Origin: Gammaproteobacteria bacterium
GTDB taxonomy: Bacteria; Pseudomonadota; Gammaproteobacteria; J044
DNA: 19,084 bases
Reading direction: 5' to 3'
Assembly: GCA_026995955.1 (NCBI GenBank)
Contig: JALWNJ010000165.1
Location: 1 to 19,084, forward strand
Below, piece by piece: positions 9,331 to 16,563 of the stretch. Within the stretch, counting starts at the first letter, position 1; every line of letters starts with the position of its first letter. A model generated the notes under the pieces. That model made no database searches, was not told the DNA's origin, and saw only the letters and a program-made list of their open reading frames with translations. A program made the position numbers and the translations under genes.

Positions 9331-9963
9331 ATGCATTTCGAGACCGAAGAACAACAGGTCGAGGCGATCAAGAAGTGGTGGGCCGAGAACGGCAAGTCCA
9401 TCATCGCCGGCGTGGTGCTGGGGCTGGCCATCCTGTTCGGCTGGCGCGGCTGGGTCGACTGGCAGGAACGCCAGGCCGAAGCCGCCTCCGAGCAGTTTGC
9501 CGAGGCGCGCAAGGCCTTCGACAGCGCCCAGCCGGCCGTGGTCCACGACAAGGCCGCGTTGTTGAGAAAGGAATACGCGCGCACCCCCTACGCCCCGCTC
9601 GCGACCCTGCTCGAGGCCCGCATCGATGCCCGGGACGGTAAGCTGGAGCAGGCCGCCGAGGCCCTGATCTGGGTCCGCGACCATGCCCGTGAGCCCATCC
9701 TGCAGGAGGTGGCCCGCCTGCGCCTGGCGCGCGTACGGGTGGCGCAGCAGCAGCCCGACGCCGCGCTGGCGGAACTCGAGCCGCTGGCCGACAACGGGGC
9801 CTGGACCTCGCTGGTGGCCGAGATCCGCGGCGATGCGCTGCGTGCCAGGGGTGATCTGGCTGGCGCGCGCCAGGCCTATGATCGCGCCCTGCTCAGCGCC
9901 GGTGGGCGTGCGCCGCGCTATCTGAAGATGAAGCGTGCCGATCTCGGCGATCCGGAAGGCTGA
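9331..9963 (+). CDS. yfgM: YfgM-like SecYEG-associated TPR membrane protein
   Basis: Inner-membrane protein of 210 residues with the YfgM pattern: a short cytoplasmic start (MHFETEEQQVEAIKKWWAENG), one transmembrane helix (about 23-42, SIIAGVVLGLAILFGWRGWV) and a periplasmic tetratricopeptide-like domain. The domain includes EQFAEARKAF, PYAPLATLLEARI and GDALRARGDLAGARQAYDRAL. In E. coli YfgM associates with the SecYEG translocon and the chaperone PpiD, and helps hand over exported proteins. Its place between hisS and bamB is the conserved one and is strong support. The ATG at 9331 is preceded by GGAG in the end of hisS. Its stop at 9961-9963 is one base before the bamB start. Confidence 0.92.
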   Translation: MHFETEEQQVEAIKKWWAENGKSIIAGVVLGLAILFGWRGWVDWQERQAEAASEQFAEARKAFDSAQPAVVHDKAALLRKEYARTPYAPLATLLEARIDARDGKLEQAAEALIWVRDHAREPILQEVARLRLARVRVAQQQPDAALAELEPLADNGAWTSLVAEIRGDALRARGDLAGARQAYDRALLSAGGRAPRYLKMKRADLGDPEG

Positions 9964-9964
9964 G

Positions 9965-11107
9965 ATGCGACGACTCCTCATCCTGCTGCTGCCGGTGCTG
10001 CTGCTCGGCGGCTGCAGCCTGTTCGACACCGACAACAGCGAACCGCCCGCGAAGCTGGTCGAGTTCAAGCCCAGCCTGCGCGTGGCCCAGCCCTGGTCCT
10101 ACGACACCGGCGTGGGCGTGGGTGACGACTGGATCCGCCTCTACCCCTGGCGCGACGGGGATGCCATCTACACCGTGGACAGCGAGGGCCATGTGCTGGC
10201 GCTGGACCTGCGCAAGGGCAAGGTGCTGTGGGAGCGTTATCTCGAGCTGCCGGTCACCGGCGGGATCAACGGCGGCGAGGGCGTGCTGGTGTTCGGCACC
10301 GGCAAGGGCGAGGTGGTGGCCCTGCGCGAGAAGGACGGAGCGCTGCTGTGGAAGGCGCCGGTCTCGAGCGAGGTGATGGCCGTGTCGCGGGTGGCGCTGG
10401 GCACCGTGGTGGCGCGCACCAACGACGGCAACCTGCACGGCATCGACATCGGCACTGGCAGCGTGCGCTGGCAGGCCGGGCGTCGCACCCCGCCACTCAG
10501 CCTGCGCGGGGCCAGCGTGCCGCTGGTCACTCATGGTGGGGTCATTGCCGGCTTCGACAATGGCAAGCTGGTGGCGCTGTCGCTCAACGACGGACGCGCC
10601 GCCTGGGAGACCACCATCGCCGTGCCACGCGGGCGTTCCGAGCTGGAGCGCATGGTCGACATCGATGGCCAGTTCGTGGAGTACGAGGGCGTCGTCTATG
10701 TGGCGACCTATCAGGGACGGCTGGCGGCGGTCAATCTCGCCGACGGGCGAGTGCTGTGGTCGCGCAAGATGTCCAGTTTCATGGGACTGACCGTGGACGG
10801 TGACCAGGTCTACGCCACCGATGCCTGGAGCACGGTGTGGGCGGTGGACCGGCGCACCGGCGCCACGCTGTGGAAGCAGCCGGCCCTGCGGTTGCGCACC
10901 GCCACCGCGCCGGCGGTGGTGGACCGCTGGGTGGTGGTCGGCGACTACGAGGGCTATCTGCACTGGATGGACAAGTTCGATGGCCATTTCGTGGCCCGGG
11001 TGCGTTCCGATCCGGACGGCATCCGGGTGCCACCGCTGGAGGCCGAAGGGTTCCTCCTGAGCCTCGGCAACGGAGGTGAGCTGATCGTGTGGAAGATCGT
11101 CGACTGA
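9965..11107 (+). CDS. bamB: Outer membrane assembly lipoprotein BamB
   Basis: Lipoprotein of 380 residues belonging to the BAM complex that folds beta-barrel proteins into the outer membrane, where BamB binds BamA. The signal peptide ends in the lipobox L-L-G-G-C with Cys17 as the first mature residue. The remainder is an eight-bladed beta-propeller of PQQ/Trp-docking repeats, for example AIYTVDSEGHVLALDLRKGK, GTGKGEVVALREKDGALLWK, NDGNLHGIDIGTGSVRWQ and DGRVLWSRKM. The ATG at 9965 places the lipobox correctly; the open-frame extension to 9935 does not. It sits one base after yfgM and overlaps the next gene by 19 bases. Confidence 0.96.
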   Translation: MRRLLILLLPVLLLGGCSLFDTDNSEPPAKLVEFKPSLRVAQPWSYDTGVGVGDDWIRLYPWRDGDAIYTVDSEGHVLALDLRKGKVLWERYLELPVTGGINGGEGVLVFGTGKGEVVALREKDGALLWKAPVSSEVMAVSRVALGTVVARTNDGNLHGIDIGTGSVRWQAGRRTPPLSLRGASVPLVTHGGVIAGFDNGKLVALSLNDGRAAWETTIAVPRGRSELERMVDIDGQFVEYEGVVYVATYQGRLAAVNLADGRVLWSRKMSSFMGLTVDGDQVYATDAWSTVWAVDRRTGATLWKQPALRLRTATAPAVVDRWVVVGDYEGYLHWMDKFDGHFVARVRSDPDGIRVPPLEAEGFLLSLGNGGELIVWKIVD

Positions 11108-12435
11108 GCTTTCTGCCCGGCCCCCGTGCCCTGCGCTGGCTCGCGGGCCTGTTGCTGGTGCTGCTGGTCCTGGCGCTGCTGCTGCCGGGCCTGTCCGGGC
11201 TGCTGCTGGAGCGGCAGCGGCCGCGCCTGCCGGAGGCGGGCCTGGCGCTGGGCCAGGGCCTTGTCCTCAAGGCCGAGGCGTGGTCACGCGGCTGGTTCTC
11301 CACCCGTACCCGCTGGCGCCTCGAGGGGCCGAAACTCCCCTTCCCATTCCGCCTCGACCTGACGCTGATTCACGGCCCGTTCTATCCGGGTGAATGGGCC
11401 CATGGCGGCAGTCCACTGCTGTGGCTGGCCGACGACCTGCGTCTGCAGGGTCTGCCGGCACAGGGCCCCGCCGTCCTGCTGGCTACCGGCCACGGCCGCC
11501 TGGGGCTGTTCGGTGACCTGCACCAGGTGCTTCGTTTCCCGACGGAAGGCACCACCGCTGACACGCCCTGGCTGCGACTGGAGGGGCGGGTGGCCGATCA
11601 CAGCTGGTCGCTGCAGGGCCTGATTCCCCGTCTCGATGCCCGCAGTGGCCGCGAGCGGCTGCAGATCGAGGATCTGCGCCTGCGCGCCGAGGGCGCGTGG
11701 CAGCCGGGTGAGCCGGTTTCTCCGTTCCGGGTCGCCTTCAGTGTGGGCCGGTTGCAGACGAAGCTGCCGGCGCTGCAGGCAGAGGTGGAGGATCTGCGAC
11801 TGCGTGCGGCGGTGACGCAAACGCCCGGGCAGCCTCCCGGGCGCATCACGGTTCGACTGGACACCAGTCTGGTGCGCTACCAGGGGAGCGACACCGAAAT
11901 CGCGCCCATGGTATTTCGGTGTGCGTTGGGCGGGCTGAACGCAGCGGCCCTGCCGGGACTGCGCTCGGCGCTGCGCCAGCCGCCGGAGGCGGCGCGCCGT
12001 TCCGTGCCCCTTGCGCTTGGACGCGTACTGGTCGGCGTGCGGCTGGAACTGGATCGCTTCATGATGCGGGGCACGCGCGGCTGGGTGGACATGCGGCTTT
12101 ACGGTGACATGGTGTCCCGCCCGGCGACGGACTGGCTGGGCCTGTTCATGGCCTTCTCCGGACAGGGCGAGGTGCGTGCCTCGCGGCAATGGCTGCTGGG
12201 GGTGCTGGAGCGCCAGTTGCGGCTGCTGGAAATGGCGCAGGACCGGCGCCTGGACGAGATCGCACGCGACGAGCAGGCCGCGCTGCAGGCCGAGCGCATT
12301 CTCGGCAATCTGGTTTCGCAGGGCTATTTTGCCGAGTCCGGTGGTGTTTACAAGAGCCGGGTTCGGCTGCATGATGGCGCCCTGGAAATGAACGGCCAGG
12401 TGGTCGATCTGCTGAACCTGATGTCCACGCCCTGA
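11089..12435 (+). CDS. DUF945-family membrane-anchored protein
   Basis: Predicted protein of 448 residues with an N-terminal signal anchor (about 15-40, very Leu-rich) and a large periplasmic part. It resembles the DUF945 (YdgA-like) family: [20 protein letters not shown] (about 61-80) matches the family's G-W-F-x-S motif, and the C-terminal [20 protein letters not shown] followed by [13 protein letters not shown] matches its closing repeat. DUF945 proteins have no established enzymatic role. The start is a GTG at 11089 inside the last codons of bamB, with GGAGG 12 bases upstream. The overlap implies translational coupling. It lies 10 bases before der, and I do not recall this gene as a regular part of the bamB-der neighbourhood. 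Confidence 0.75.
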   Translation: MEDRRLSFLPGPRALRWLAGLLLVLLVLALLLPGLSGLLLERQRPRLPEAGLALGQGLVLKAEAWSRGWFSTRTRWRLEGPKLPFPFRLDLTLIHGPFYPGEWAHGGSPLLWLADDLRLQGLPAQGPAVLLATGHGRLGLFGDLHQVLRFPTEGTTADTPWLRLEGRVADHSWSLQGLIPRLDARSGRERLQIEDLRLRAEGAWQPGEPVSPFRVAFSVGRLQTKLPALQAEVEDLRLRAAVTQTPGQPPGRITVRLDTSLVRYQGSDTEIAPMVFRCALGGLNAAALPGLRSALRQPPEAARRSVPLALGRVLVGVRLELDRFMMRGTRGWVDMRLYGDMVSRPATDWLGLFMAFSGQGEVRASRQWLLGVLERQLRLLEMAQDRRLDEIARDEQAALQAERILGNLVSQGYFAESGGVYKSRVRLHDGALEMNGQVVDLLNLMSTP

Positions 12436-12445
12436 GGCCCGTCCC

Positions 12446-13906
12446 ATGACCCCCGTGATCGCCCTGGTGGGCCGTCCCAATGTCGGCAAGTCCACGCTGT
12501 TCAACCGCCTGACCCGCTCGCGCGATGCCCTGGTGGCCGATTTCCCCGGCCTGACCCGCGACCGCAAGTACGGTCGTGGCCGCATCGGTGCGCGCGACTA
12601 TCTGGTGGTGGACACCGGCGGGCTCAGCGGCGAGGAGGCCGGCATGGACGCCGAGATGGCGCGCCAGACGCGTCAGGCCATCGACGAGGCCGACGCCATC
12701 CTGTTCCTGGTCGATGGCCGCGATGGCCTGACTGCGGCCGACGAGCAGATCGCCGAGGAACTGCGCAGCACCGGCCGCCCGGTGTTTCTGGTGGTCAACA
12801 AGACCGACGGCATCGATGCCCAGGTGGCTGCCAGCGAGTTCTGGCAACTGGGCCTCGGCGAGCCGATTCCCATTGCGGCGGCACACGGGCGTGGTGTGGC
12901 CAGCCTGATGCATCGCGTGTTCGAGGCCCTGCCGGATGAGTCTCAGGGAGAAACCGAACGCAACGCGGAACCGGCGGATACCGGCGAAGCGGGAGAGGCA
13001 ACCGACAGCGACGGGGAATTGCCGGAGGCCATCCGCATCGCCTTCATCGGTCGCCCCAATGTCGGCAAGTCCACCCTCATCAATCGCCTGCTGGGCGAGG
13101 AACGGGTGGTGGTGTACGACCAGCCCGGCACCACGCGCGACAGCATCGAGATCCCGTTCGAACGCGACGGCGAACACTATGTACTCATCGACACCGCCGG
13201 CGTGCGTCGCCGCGCCCGCATCCGCGAGGCGGTGGAGAAGTTCTCCATCGTCAAGACCCTGCAGGCCATCGAGTCGGCCCATGTGGTGATTGCGGTGCTG
13301 GACGCGCGCGAGGGTGTCACCGACCAGGACGCCCACCTGCTGGGACTGGCCACCGAGGCCGGACGATCCATCGTGGTGGCCATCAACAAGTGGGACGGTC
13401 TGAGCAACGAGCAGAAGGAGGCCATCCGCCGCAGCATCGATGTGAAGCTGCCGTTTCTGGACTTTGCCGAGATCCATTTCATTTCCGCCCTGCACGGAAC
13501 CGGCGTCGGCCACCTGTTCGATTCGGTGCGTGATGCCTTCCGCTCGGCGTTCATCCATGTCTCCACCTCGCGCCTGACGCGATTGCTGGAAGAAGCGGTG
13601 GCCGCGCACCAGCCGCCGCTGGTGCGCGGCCGGCGCATCAAGCTGCGCTATGCCCACCAGGGCGGCAGGAATCCGCCCACCATCGTCATCCACGGCAACC
13701 AGACCGCCGCCGTGCCGGGCAGTTACCAGCGCTATCTGCGCAATTTCTTCCGCAAGGCCCTGGGCCTGGTCGGCACGCCGATCCGGCTCGAGTTCCGTAC
13801 CGGCGAGAACCCCTATGCCGGCAGGAAGAACCGTCTCACGCCCCGGCAACAGAAAAAGCGCCAGCGCCTGAAACAGCACATCCGCAAGCAGAAGCGGAGA
13901 AAATAA
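12446..13906 (+). CDS. der: Ribosome biogenesis GTPase Der (EngA)
   Basis: Essential GTPase of 486 residues needed for 50S ribosome assembly. Two tandem GTPase domains are intact. The first has GRPNVGKST (9-17), DTGG (56-59) and NKTD (118-121). The second has GRPNVGKST (202-210), DTAG (249-252) and NKWD (314-317). The C-terminal KH-like domain (about 377-460) ends in a strongly basic tail [18 protein letters not shown], consistent with rRNA binding. The linker between the GTPase domains (about 163-195) is acidic and poorly conserved. GAGG overlapping the previous stop lies 8 bases before the ATG. It ends the housekeeping run; the next gene follows 220 bases later. Confidence 0.97.
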   Translation: MTPVIALVGRPNVGKSTLFNRLTRSRDALVADFPGLTRDRKYGRGRIGARDYLVVDTGGLSGEEAGMDAEMARQTRQAIDEADAILFLVDGRDGLTAADEQIAEELRSTGRPVFLVVNKTDGIDAQVAASEFWQLGLGEPIPIAAAHGRGVASLMHRVFEALPDESQGETERNAEPADTGEAGEATDSDGELPEAIRIAFIGRPNVGKSTLINRLLGEERVVVYDQPGTTRDSIEIPFERDGEHYVLIDTAGVRRRARIREAVEKFSIVKTLQAIESAHVVIAVLDAREGVTDQDAHLLGLATEAGRSIVVAINKWDGLSNEQKEAIRRSIDVKLPFLDFAEIHFISALHGTGVGHLFDSVRDAFRSAFIHVSTSRLTRLLEEAVAAHQPPLVRGRRIKLRYAHQGGRNPPTIVIHGNQTAAVPGSYQRYLRNFFRKALGLVGTPIRLEFRTGENPYAGRKNRLTPRQQKKRQRLKQHIRKQKRRK

Positions 13907-13937
13907 GCGTTTTTCTTTCCTCCCCTGACGACTTTTT

Positions 13938-13953
13938 GTCCAATGGATTGGAC
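13938..13953. repeat. Perfect 16-base palindrome, possible operator
   Basis: GTCCAATGGATTGGAC has 7-base arms around a GG centre. It lies in the AT-rich spacer after der, about 60-75 bases upstream of the proposed promoter of the GTPase operon. It is a candidate binding site for a dimeric regulator; no regulator gene is visible nearby. Confidence 0.45.
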
Positions 13954-13971
13954 TTTGGTACAGAATTTTCA

Positions 13972-13985
13972 TTTTTTGCAAAAAA
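13972..13985. repeat. TTTTTTGCAAAAAA palindrome in an AT-rich tract
   Basis: A 14-base perfect palindrome of six T, GC and six A stands out in a GC-rich chromosome. It could act as an UP-element-like or bent-DNA segment above the promoter at 13991-14019, or as a weak transcript end for der. The stem contains only one GC pair on each side, so it is not a convincing intrinsic terminator. Confidence 0.5.
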
Positions 13986-13990
13986 AACTG

Positions 13991-14019
13991 CTTTCACGCC
14001 GGAAATCCTGTTCTATACA
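13991..14019 (+). promoter_or_regulatory. Possible promoter of the GTPase/roadblock operon
   Basis: TATACA (14014-14019) is a good -10 box. The hexamer 17 bases upstream, CTTTCA (13991-13996), is a poor -35, but it lies directly below the A/T-rich tract 13965-13989, which could compensate. Transcription would begin near 14026, about 100 bases before the first gene. Confidence 0.4.
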
Positions 14020-14113
14020 GACGGACACGGGCGCAAGAATAACGGTGTCGTCTGCCACGACCTGATCCGTTGCACCACGGACGAACAAGGAACGAATGCG
14101 CCGCAACAACCAT

Positions 14114-14117
14114 GGAG
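14114..14117 (+). promoter_or_regulatory. Ribosome binding site choosing the start at 14127
   Basis: GGAG lies 9 bases before the ATG at 14127. The earlier in-frame ATGs at 14070 and 14112 have no comparable site at the right distance. Confidence 0.6.
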
Positions 14118-14126
14118 AACGGAAGC

Positions 14127-15068
14127 ATGGTTCGCAGGATCACGCTGGGTGCGTGCGGGCTGGACGAAAACGATCGACTGGTCCTTCAGTCGCTCATCAA
14201 CATCCTTGAATTGCGCAGCGAGGTGCGCTGGGACTTTTCATCGGAAGGCCCCGGCGAGATCTCCATCGTCGATCTCGACAGCGAGTCCGGCCGCCGTCTG
14301 TGGGGTGAGCTGTGCCGGCAGCCGGAGCGGGTCGCCATTGCCTATGGCGGCCAGGCCGAAGACGCCGCCTACCGTCTGGAAAAGCCGCTGCGCAGTCGTT
14401 CCGTACTGCAGCTGCTGCAGGACATCAGCCGCGAACGCTATGTCACGGAGGCCGAATCCGGGGAAGGCCAGTCGGGGCCGGCCACCGCGGAACTGAGCGG
14501 CAAGCAGTTCTTCCAGCAACTGATCGATCTCTTCGAGTCCGGTACCTGGGCACTGCGCGACGGCGACCGGATGCTGCTCATCGATGGGCCACGCAAGCGG
14601 GCCTGGTTGCGTGGGCCGGTCGATGTGCTCGCGGGCATGGCACGCAAGTCCTTTGCCCGTCTGCAGGTGCTGCCGATCGAGGCGGCTGCTCTGGAGACAG
14701 CCGCCCGAAGCCTGGATCCGATTTCCGCGCCGGCACTGATCTGGTATTTTGCCCGCCATCATTCCCTTGCCCTGCAGGCCGATCTCGCCAATCGTCGGTA
14801 CCGCTTGCGTCGCTGGCCCAATCTGCGCCAGTTGGGTGCCGGCCCGGACGATGCCCGTTTCTGCGCCCTGCTGTCGCGGCGCTGGATTGCCTTCACCGAT
14901 CTCGAACTGGTGGCCGGGACCCGGGATGCCATTGGCCTGCTGAACGCGCTTGCCGCCATCGGGCTGCTGCAGGTGCGCCCGGAGGAACGGAATCCCGCTA
15001 CGGCAGGAACCGTGGTTTCGGGCGGTTTGTTCTCCCGCATCCGCAAGCGACTGGGAGTCGGGGCGTGA
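14127..15068 (+). CDS. Unknown protein with receiver-like N-terminus, GTPase-operon member
   Basis: Protein of 313 residues that I cannot assign to a named family. The N-terminal 100 residues resemble a degenerate response-regulator receiver: a hydrophobic strand GEISIVDLDSESG with Asp49 near the phosphoacceptor position, a following strand VAIAYGG, and LEKPLRSRSVLQLLQDI, where Lys86-Pro87 looks like the invariant KP of receivers. The acidic pair at the start of a true receiver is not evident. A variable linker (105-122) leads to a C-terminal domain (about 123-285). That domain contains ALIWYFARHHSL, YRLRRWPNLRQLG and a helical LLNALAAIGLLQV end. It is probably cytoplasmic, with no signal peptide or transmembrane helix. 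Its TGA overlaps the GTG start of the GTPase gene, so the two are likely made in step and may interact. The start at 14127 is chosen on the GGAG site. Confidence 0.7.
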   Translation: MVRRITLGACGLDENDRLVLQSLINILELRSEVRWDFSSEGPGEISIVDLDSESGRRLWGELCRQPERVAIAYGGQAEDAAYRLEKPLRSRSVLQLLQDISRERYVTEAESGEGQSGPATAELSGKQFFQQLIDLFESGTWALRDGDRMLLIDGPRKRAWLRGPVDVLAGMARKSFARLQVLPIEAAALETAARSLDPISAPALIWYFARHHSLALQADLANRRYRLRRWPNLRQLGAGPDDARFCALLSRRWIAFTDLELVAGTRDAIGLLNALAAIGLLQVRPEERNPATAGTVVSGGLFSRIRKRLGVGA

Positions 15069-15592
15069 GTGAACTCAAGTTCATCTTTACCGGCCCGCCG
15101 GGCGTGGGGAAGTCCACTGCCATCGCTGCGGTCAGCGAGTTTGCGCCGGTGGTCACCGATGTGCTGGCGACCGACGAGCTGTCGGACATCAAGGCACAGA
15201 CCACGGCAGCGCTGGATTTCGGCGAGATTACGCTGGACGACGGGGAGAAGGTTCGGCTCTACGGCACCCCGGGGCAGCGTCGTTTCAGTTTCATGTGGGA
15301 GATCCTGATCGAGGGTGGCCTGGGGCTCGTCATTCTCGTCGACAACAGCCGTCCGGATCCGCTGGCCGATCTCGACATCTATCTCGAGAACTTTTCCGGA
15401 TTCATTCGCGACACGGGGGCCGTGATCGGAGTCACCCGCATGGAATCGCATCCGCAGCCGGATCTTGATGACTTTGCCGCCCATCTGGAACGCCACGGGC
15501 TGGCCTTGCCGGTGCTGGAGGTGGACATCCGTCGCCGGGAGGATGTGGTGCAACTGCTCGATGTACTGATGATGACCTGTGAACCTGCATGA
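15065..15592 (+). CDS. Small Ras-like GTPase of the COG2229 type
   Basis: Cytoplasmic GTPase of 175 residues, like CvnD of Streptomyces conservons and distantly like MglA. The P-loop is GPPGVGKS (10-17). The switch I threonine is probably Thr46 or Thr47 in IKAQTTAALDFGE. The G3 region is YGTPGQRRF (66-74), with Gln71 near the catalytic Gln of Ras and no Asp in the usual DxxG place, as in COG2229 proteins. The G4 position reads TRMES (124-128) instead of NKxD, so guanine specificity is not assured. Such GTPases switch between GTP and GDP forms and are controlled by roadblock partners, two of which are encoded just downstream. The GTG start at 15065 overlaps the upstream stop by four bases. The next gene starts 10 bases after its stop. 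Confidence 0.88.
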   Translation: MSELKFIFTGPPGVGKSTAIAAVSEFAPVVTDVLATDELSDIKAQTTAALDFGEITLDDGEKVRLYGTPGQRRFSFMWEILIEGGLGLVILVDNSRPDPLADLDIYLENFSGFIRDTGAVIGVTRMESHPQPDLDDFAAHLERHGLALPVLEVDIRRREDVVQLLDVLMMTCEPA

Positions 15593-15602
15593 AGGAGCGG
15601 CG

Positions 15603-16001
15603 ATGAGCAAGCGGATCAAACTGACGGAGGAAGGGGCGCGGATTCTCGAGAACATGCTGGGCCATTTCGTGGCCGAGACCACCGGGGTCTATGCGGCGCT
15701 GGTCTCCAGCTCCGATGGTCATGCCCTGGCGCAGTGGAGCCAGAGCGAGCTGCATGGCAGCAAGCTGTCCGCCATGAGCAGTTCGCTGCTGGCGCTCGGA
15801 GAATCGCTTTCCCGCGAATCCGGCCAGCAGGCCTGCCAGTACGTGATCGTAGAGACGCTGGACGGGTTTCTGGTCGATCTTCGTGTTGGTGAACGCATGG
15901 TGCTGACGGTGCTGGCACGCAAGGACGGCAGCCTCGGGCTGCTGCTGAGCGCCTGCCATCAGCTGGCGGAAGAGCTTTCCTCGCGCATACGCAAGGAATG
16001 A
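15603..16001 (+). CDS. Roadblock/LC7-domain protein
   Basis: Cytoplasmic protein of 132 residues with the alpha-beta pattern of the roadblock/LC7 (MglB) family: a first helix ILENMLGHFVAETTGV, strand AALVSSSDGHALAQW, helix KLSAMSSSLLALGESLSRESG, strand YVIVETLDGFLVDLRV, strand MVLTVLARKDGSLGLLL and a final helix. Known relatives dimerise and bind or activate a partner Ras-like GTPase. The gene directly after the COG2229 GTPase makes that the obvious partner. AGGAG at 15593-15597 lies 5 bases before the ATG at 15603 and favours this start over an in-frame ATG at 15579 within the GTPase gene. Confidence 0.87.
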   Translation: MSKRIKLTEEGARILENMLGHFVAETTGVYAALVSSSDGHALAQWSQSELHGSKLSAMSSSLLALGESLSRESGQQACQYVIVETLDGFLVDLRVGERMVLTVLARKDGSLGLLLSACHQLAEELSSRIRKE

Positions 16002-16006
16002 CAAAA

Positions 16007-16023
16007 GGCACCCGTAAGGGGCC
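16007..16023 (+). promoter_or_regulatory. Small hairpin between the two roadblock genes
   Basis: GGC-A-CCC, loop GTAA, GGG-GCC: a six-pair stem with one bulged A and a GNRA-type loop, followed by GTTTC. It is too weak for a full terminator. It could be a processing site or partial attenuator setting the ratio of the two roadblock proteins. Confidence 0.35.
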
Positions 16024-16037
16024 GTTTCAACAAGCAA

Positions 16038-16042
16038 GGGAG
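16038..16042 (+). promoter_or_regulatory. Ribosome binding site choosing the start at 16050
   Basis: GGGAG lies 7 bases before the ATG at 16050 but only one base before the in-frame ATG at 16044, so translation should begin with MADLNEI. Confidence 0.6.
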
Positions 16043-16049
16043 AATGTCG

Positions 16050-16457
16050 ATGGCTGATCTGAACGAAATCTGTGCGGAAGTGGTGAACGAGGTGGACGAT
16101 GCCTTCGCCTGCTCGGTGGTGGACCTCAACACGGGGCTGTTGCTGGGGGTGTCGCACAACATCCCGTACTTCACCCAGACCTATCTCGATGCCGTGGCCG
16201 CCGCCGCGGTGGACATGTTCCGCGGCAAGACCATTACCACGGTGGAGAAGTTGCTGACCAACCAGCGCGGCAGCGAGGTGAGCAAGTCCATCAAGGAAGT
16301 GCAGATGACCACGGACAAGACCTATCACTTCATGGCCATCCTGCCGGGCAAGGAGGACTACCTGGTGGTGCTGGTGACCGGACGCAAGGCCAATCTGGGC
16401 ATGGGCTGGATGTCGCTGCGCAATGCGATGCCCAAGCTGGCCGAGGCCTGTCCCTGA
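16050..16457 (+). CDS. Second, divergent roadblock-like protein
   Basis: Protein of 135 residues with the layout of a roadblock/LC7 fold but little obvious identity to its neighbour. It has an N-terminal helix LNEICAEVVNEVDDAF, strand ACSVVDLNTGLLLGVS, helix FTQTYLDAVAAAAVDMFRG, strand VSKSIKEVQMTTDKTYHFMAIL, strand YLVVLVTGRKANLGMGWMSLR and a short last helix. Relative to the first roadblock protein it carries an insertion around TITTVEKLLTNQRGSE (about 60-75). Similar proteins are often annotated only as hypothetical. It may form a heterodimer with the first roadblock protein or act as a separate GTPase regulator. It is the last gene of the operon and is followed within 30 bases by a strong terminator. 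An ATG two codons earlier (16044) is possible but poorly placed for the ribosome binding site. Confidence 0.78.
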   Translation: MADLNEICAEVVNEVDDAFACSVVDLNTGLLLGVSHNIPYFTQTYLDAVAAAAVDMFRGKTITTVEKLLTNQRGSEVSKSIKEVQMTTDKTYHFMAILPGKEDYLVVLVTGRKANLGMGWMSLRNAMPKLAEACP

Positions 16458-16484
16458 AGTGCCGGATCTCCGGCAGTGACTCCT

Positions 16485-16507
16485 GGCGGCCTTCGGGCCG
16501 CCTTTTC
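16485..16507 (+). terminator. Intrinsic terminator of the GTPase/roadblock operon
   Basis: GGCGGCC, the very stable loop TTCG, GGCCGCC and then TTTTC: a perfect 7-base-pair GC stem directly followed by T residues. It ends transcription 28 bases after the last roadblock gene. A smaller palindrome GCCGGATCTCCGGC (16461-16474) lies just before it. Confidence 0.9.
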
Positions 16508-16563
16508 TGTCATGCCGGGGATGCGCCCTGTCCGTTTCTTGTTCGGGCCGGCACCCGACCGGA

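Noticed and set aside
12146..13981. A 611-codon minus-strand open frame opposite der
   Set aside because: It is antisense to der, with no motif or plausible start region; it is an effect of high GC content.
13936..14496. An open frame spanning the AT-rich spacer and the start of the 313-residue protein gene
   Set aside because: It is in another frame from the supported gene, covers the promoter region and has no family resemblance.
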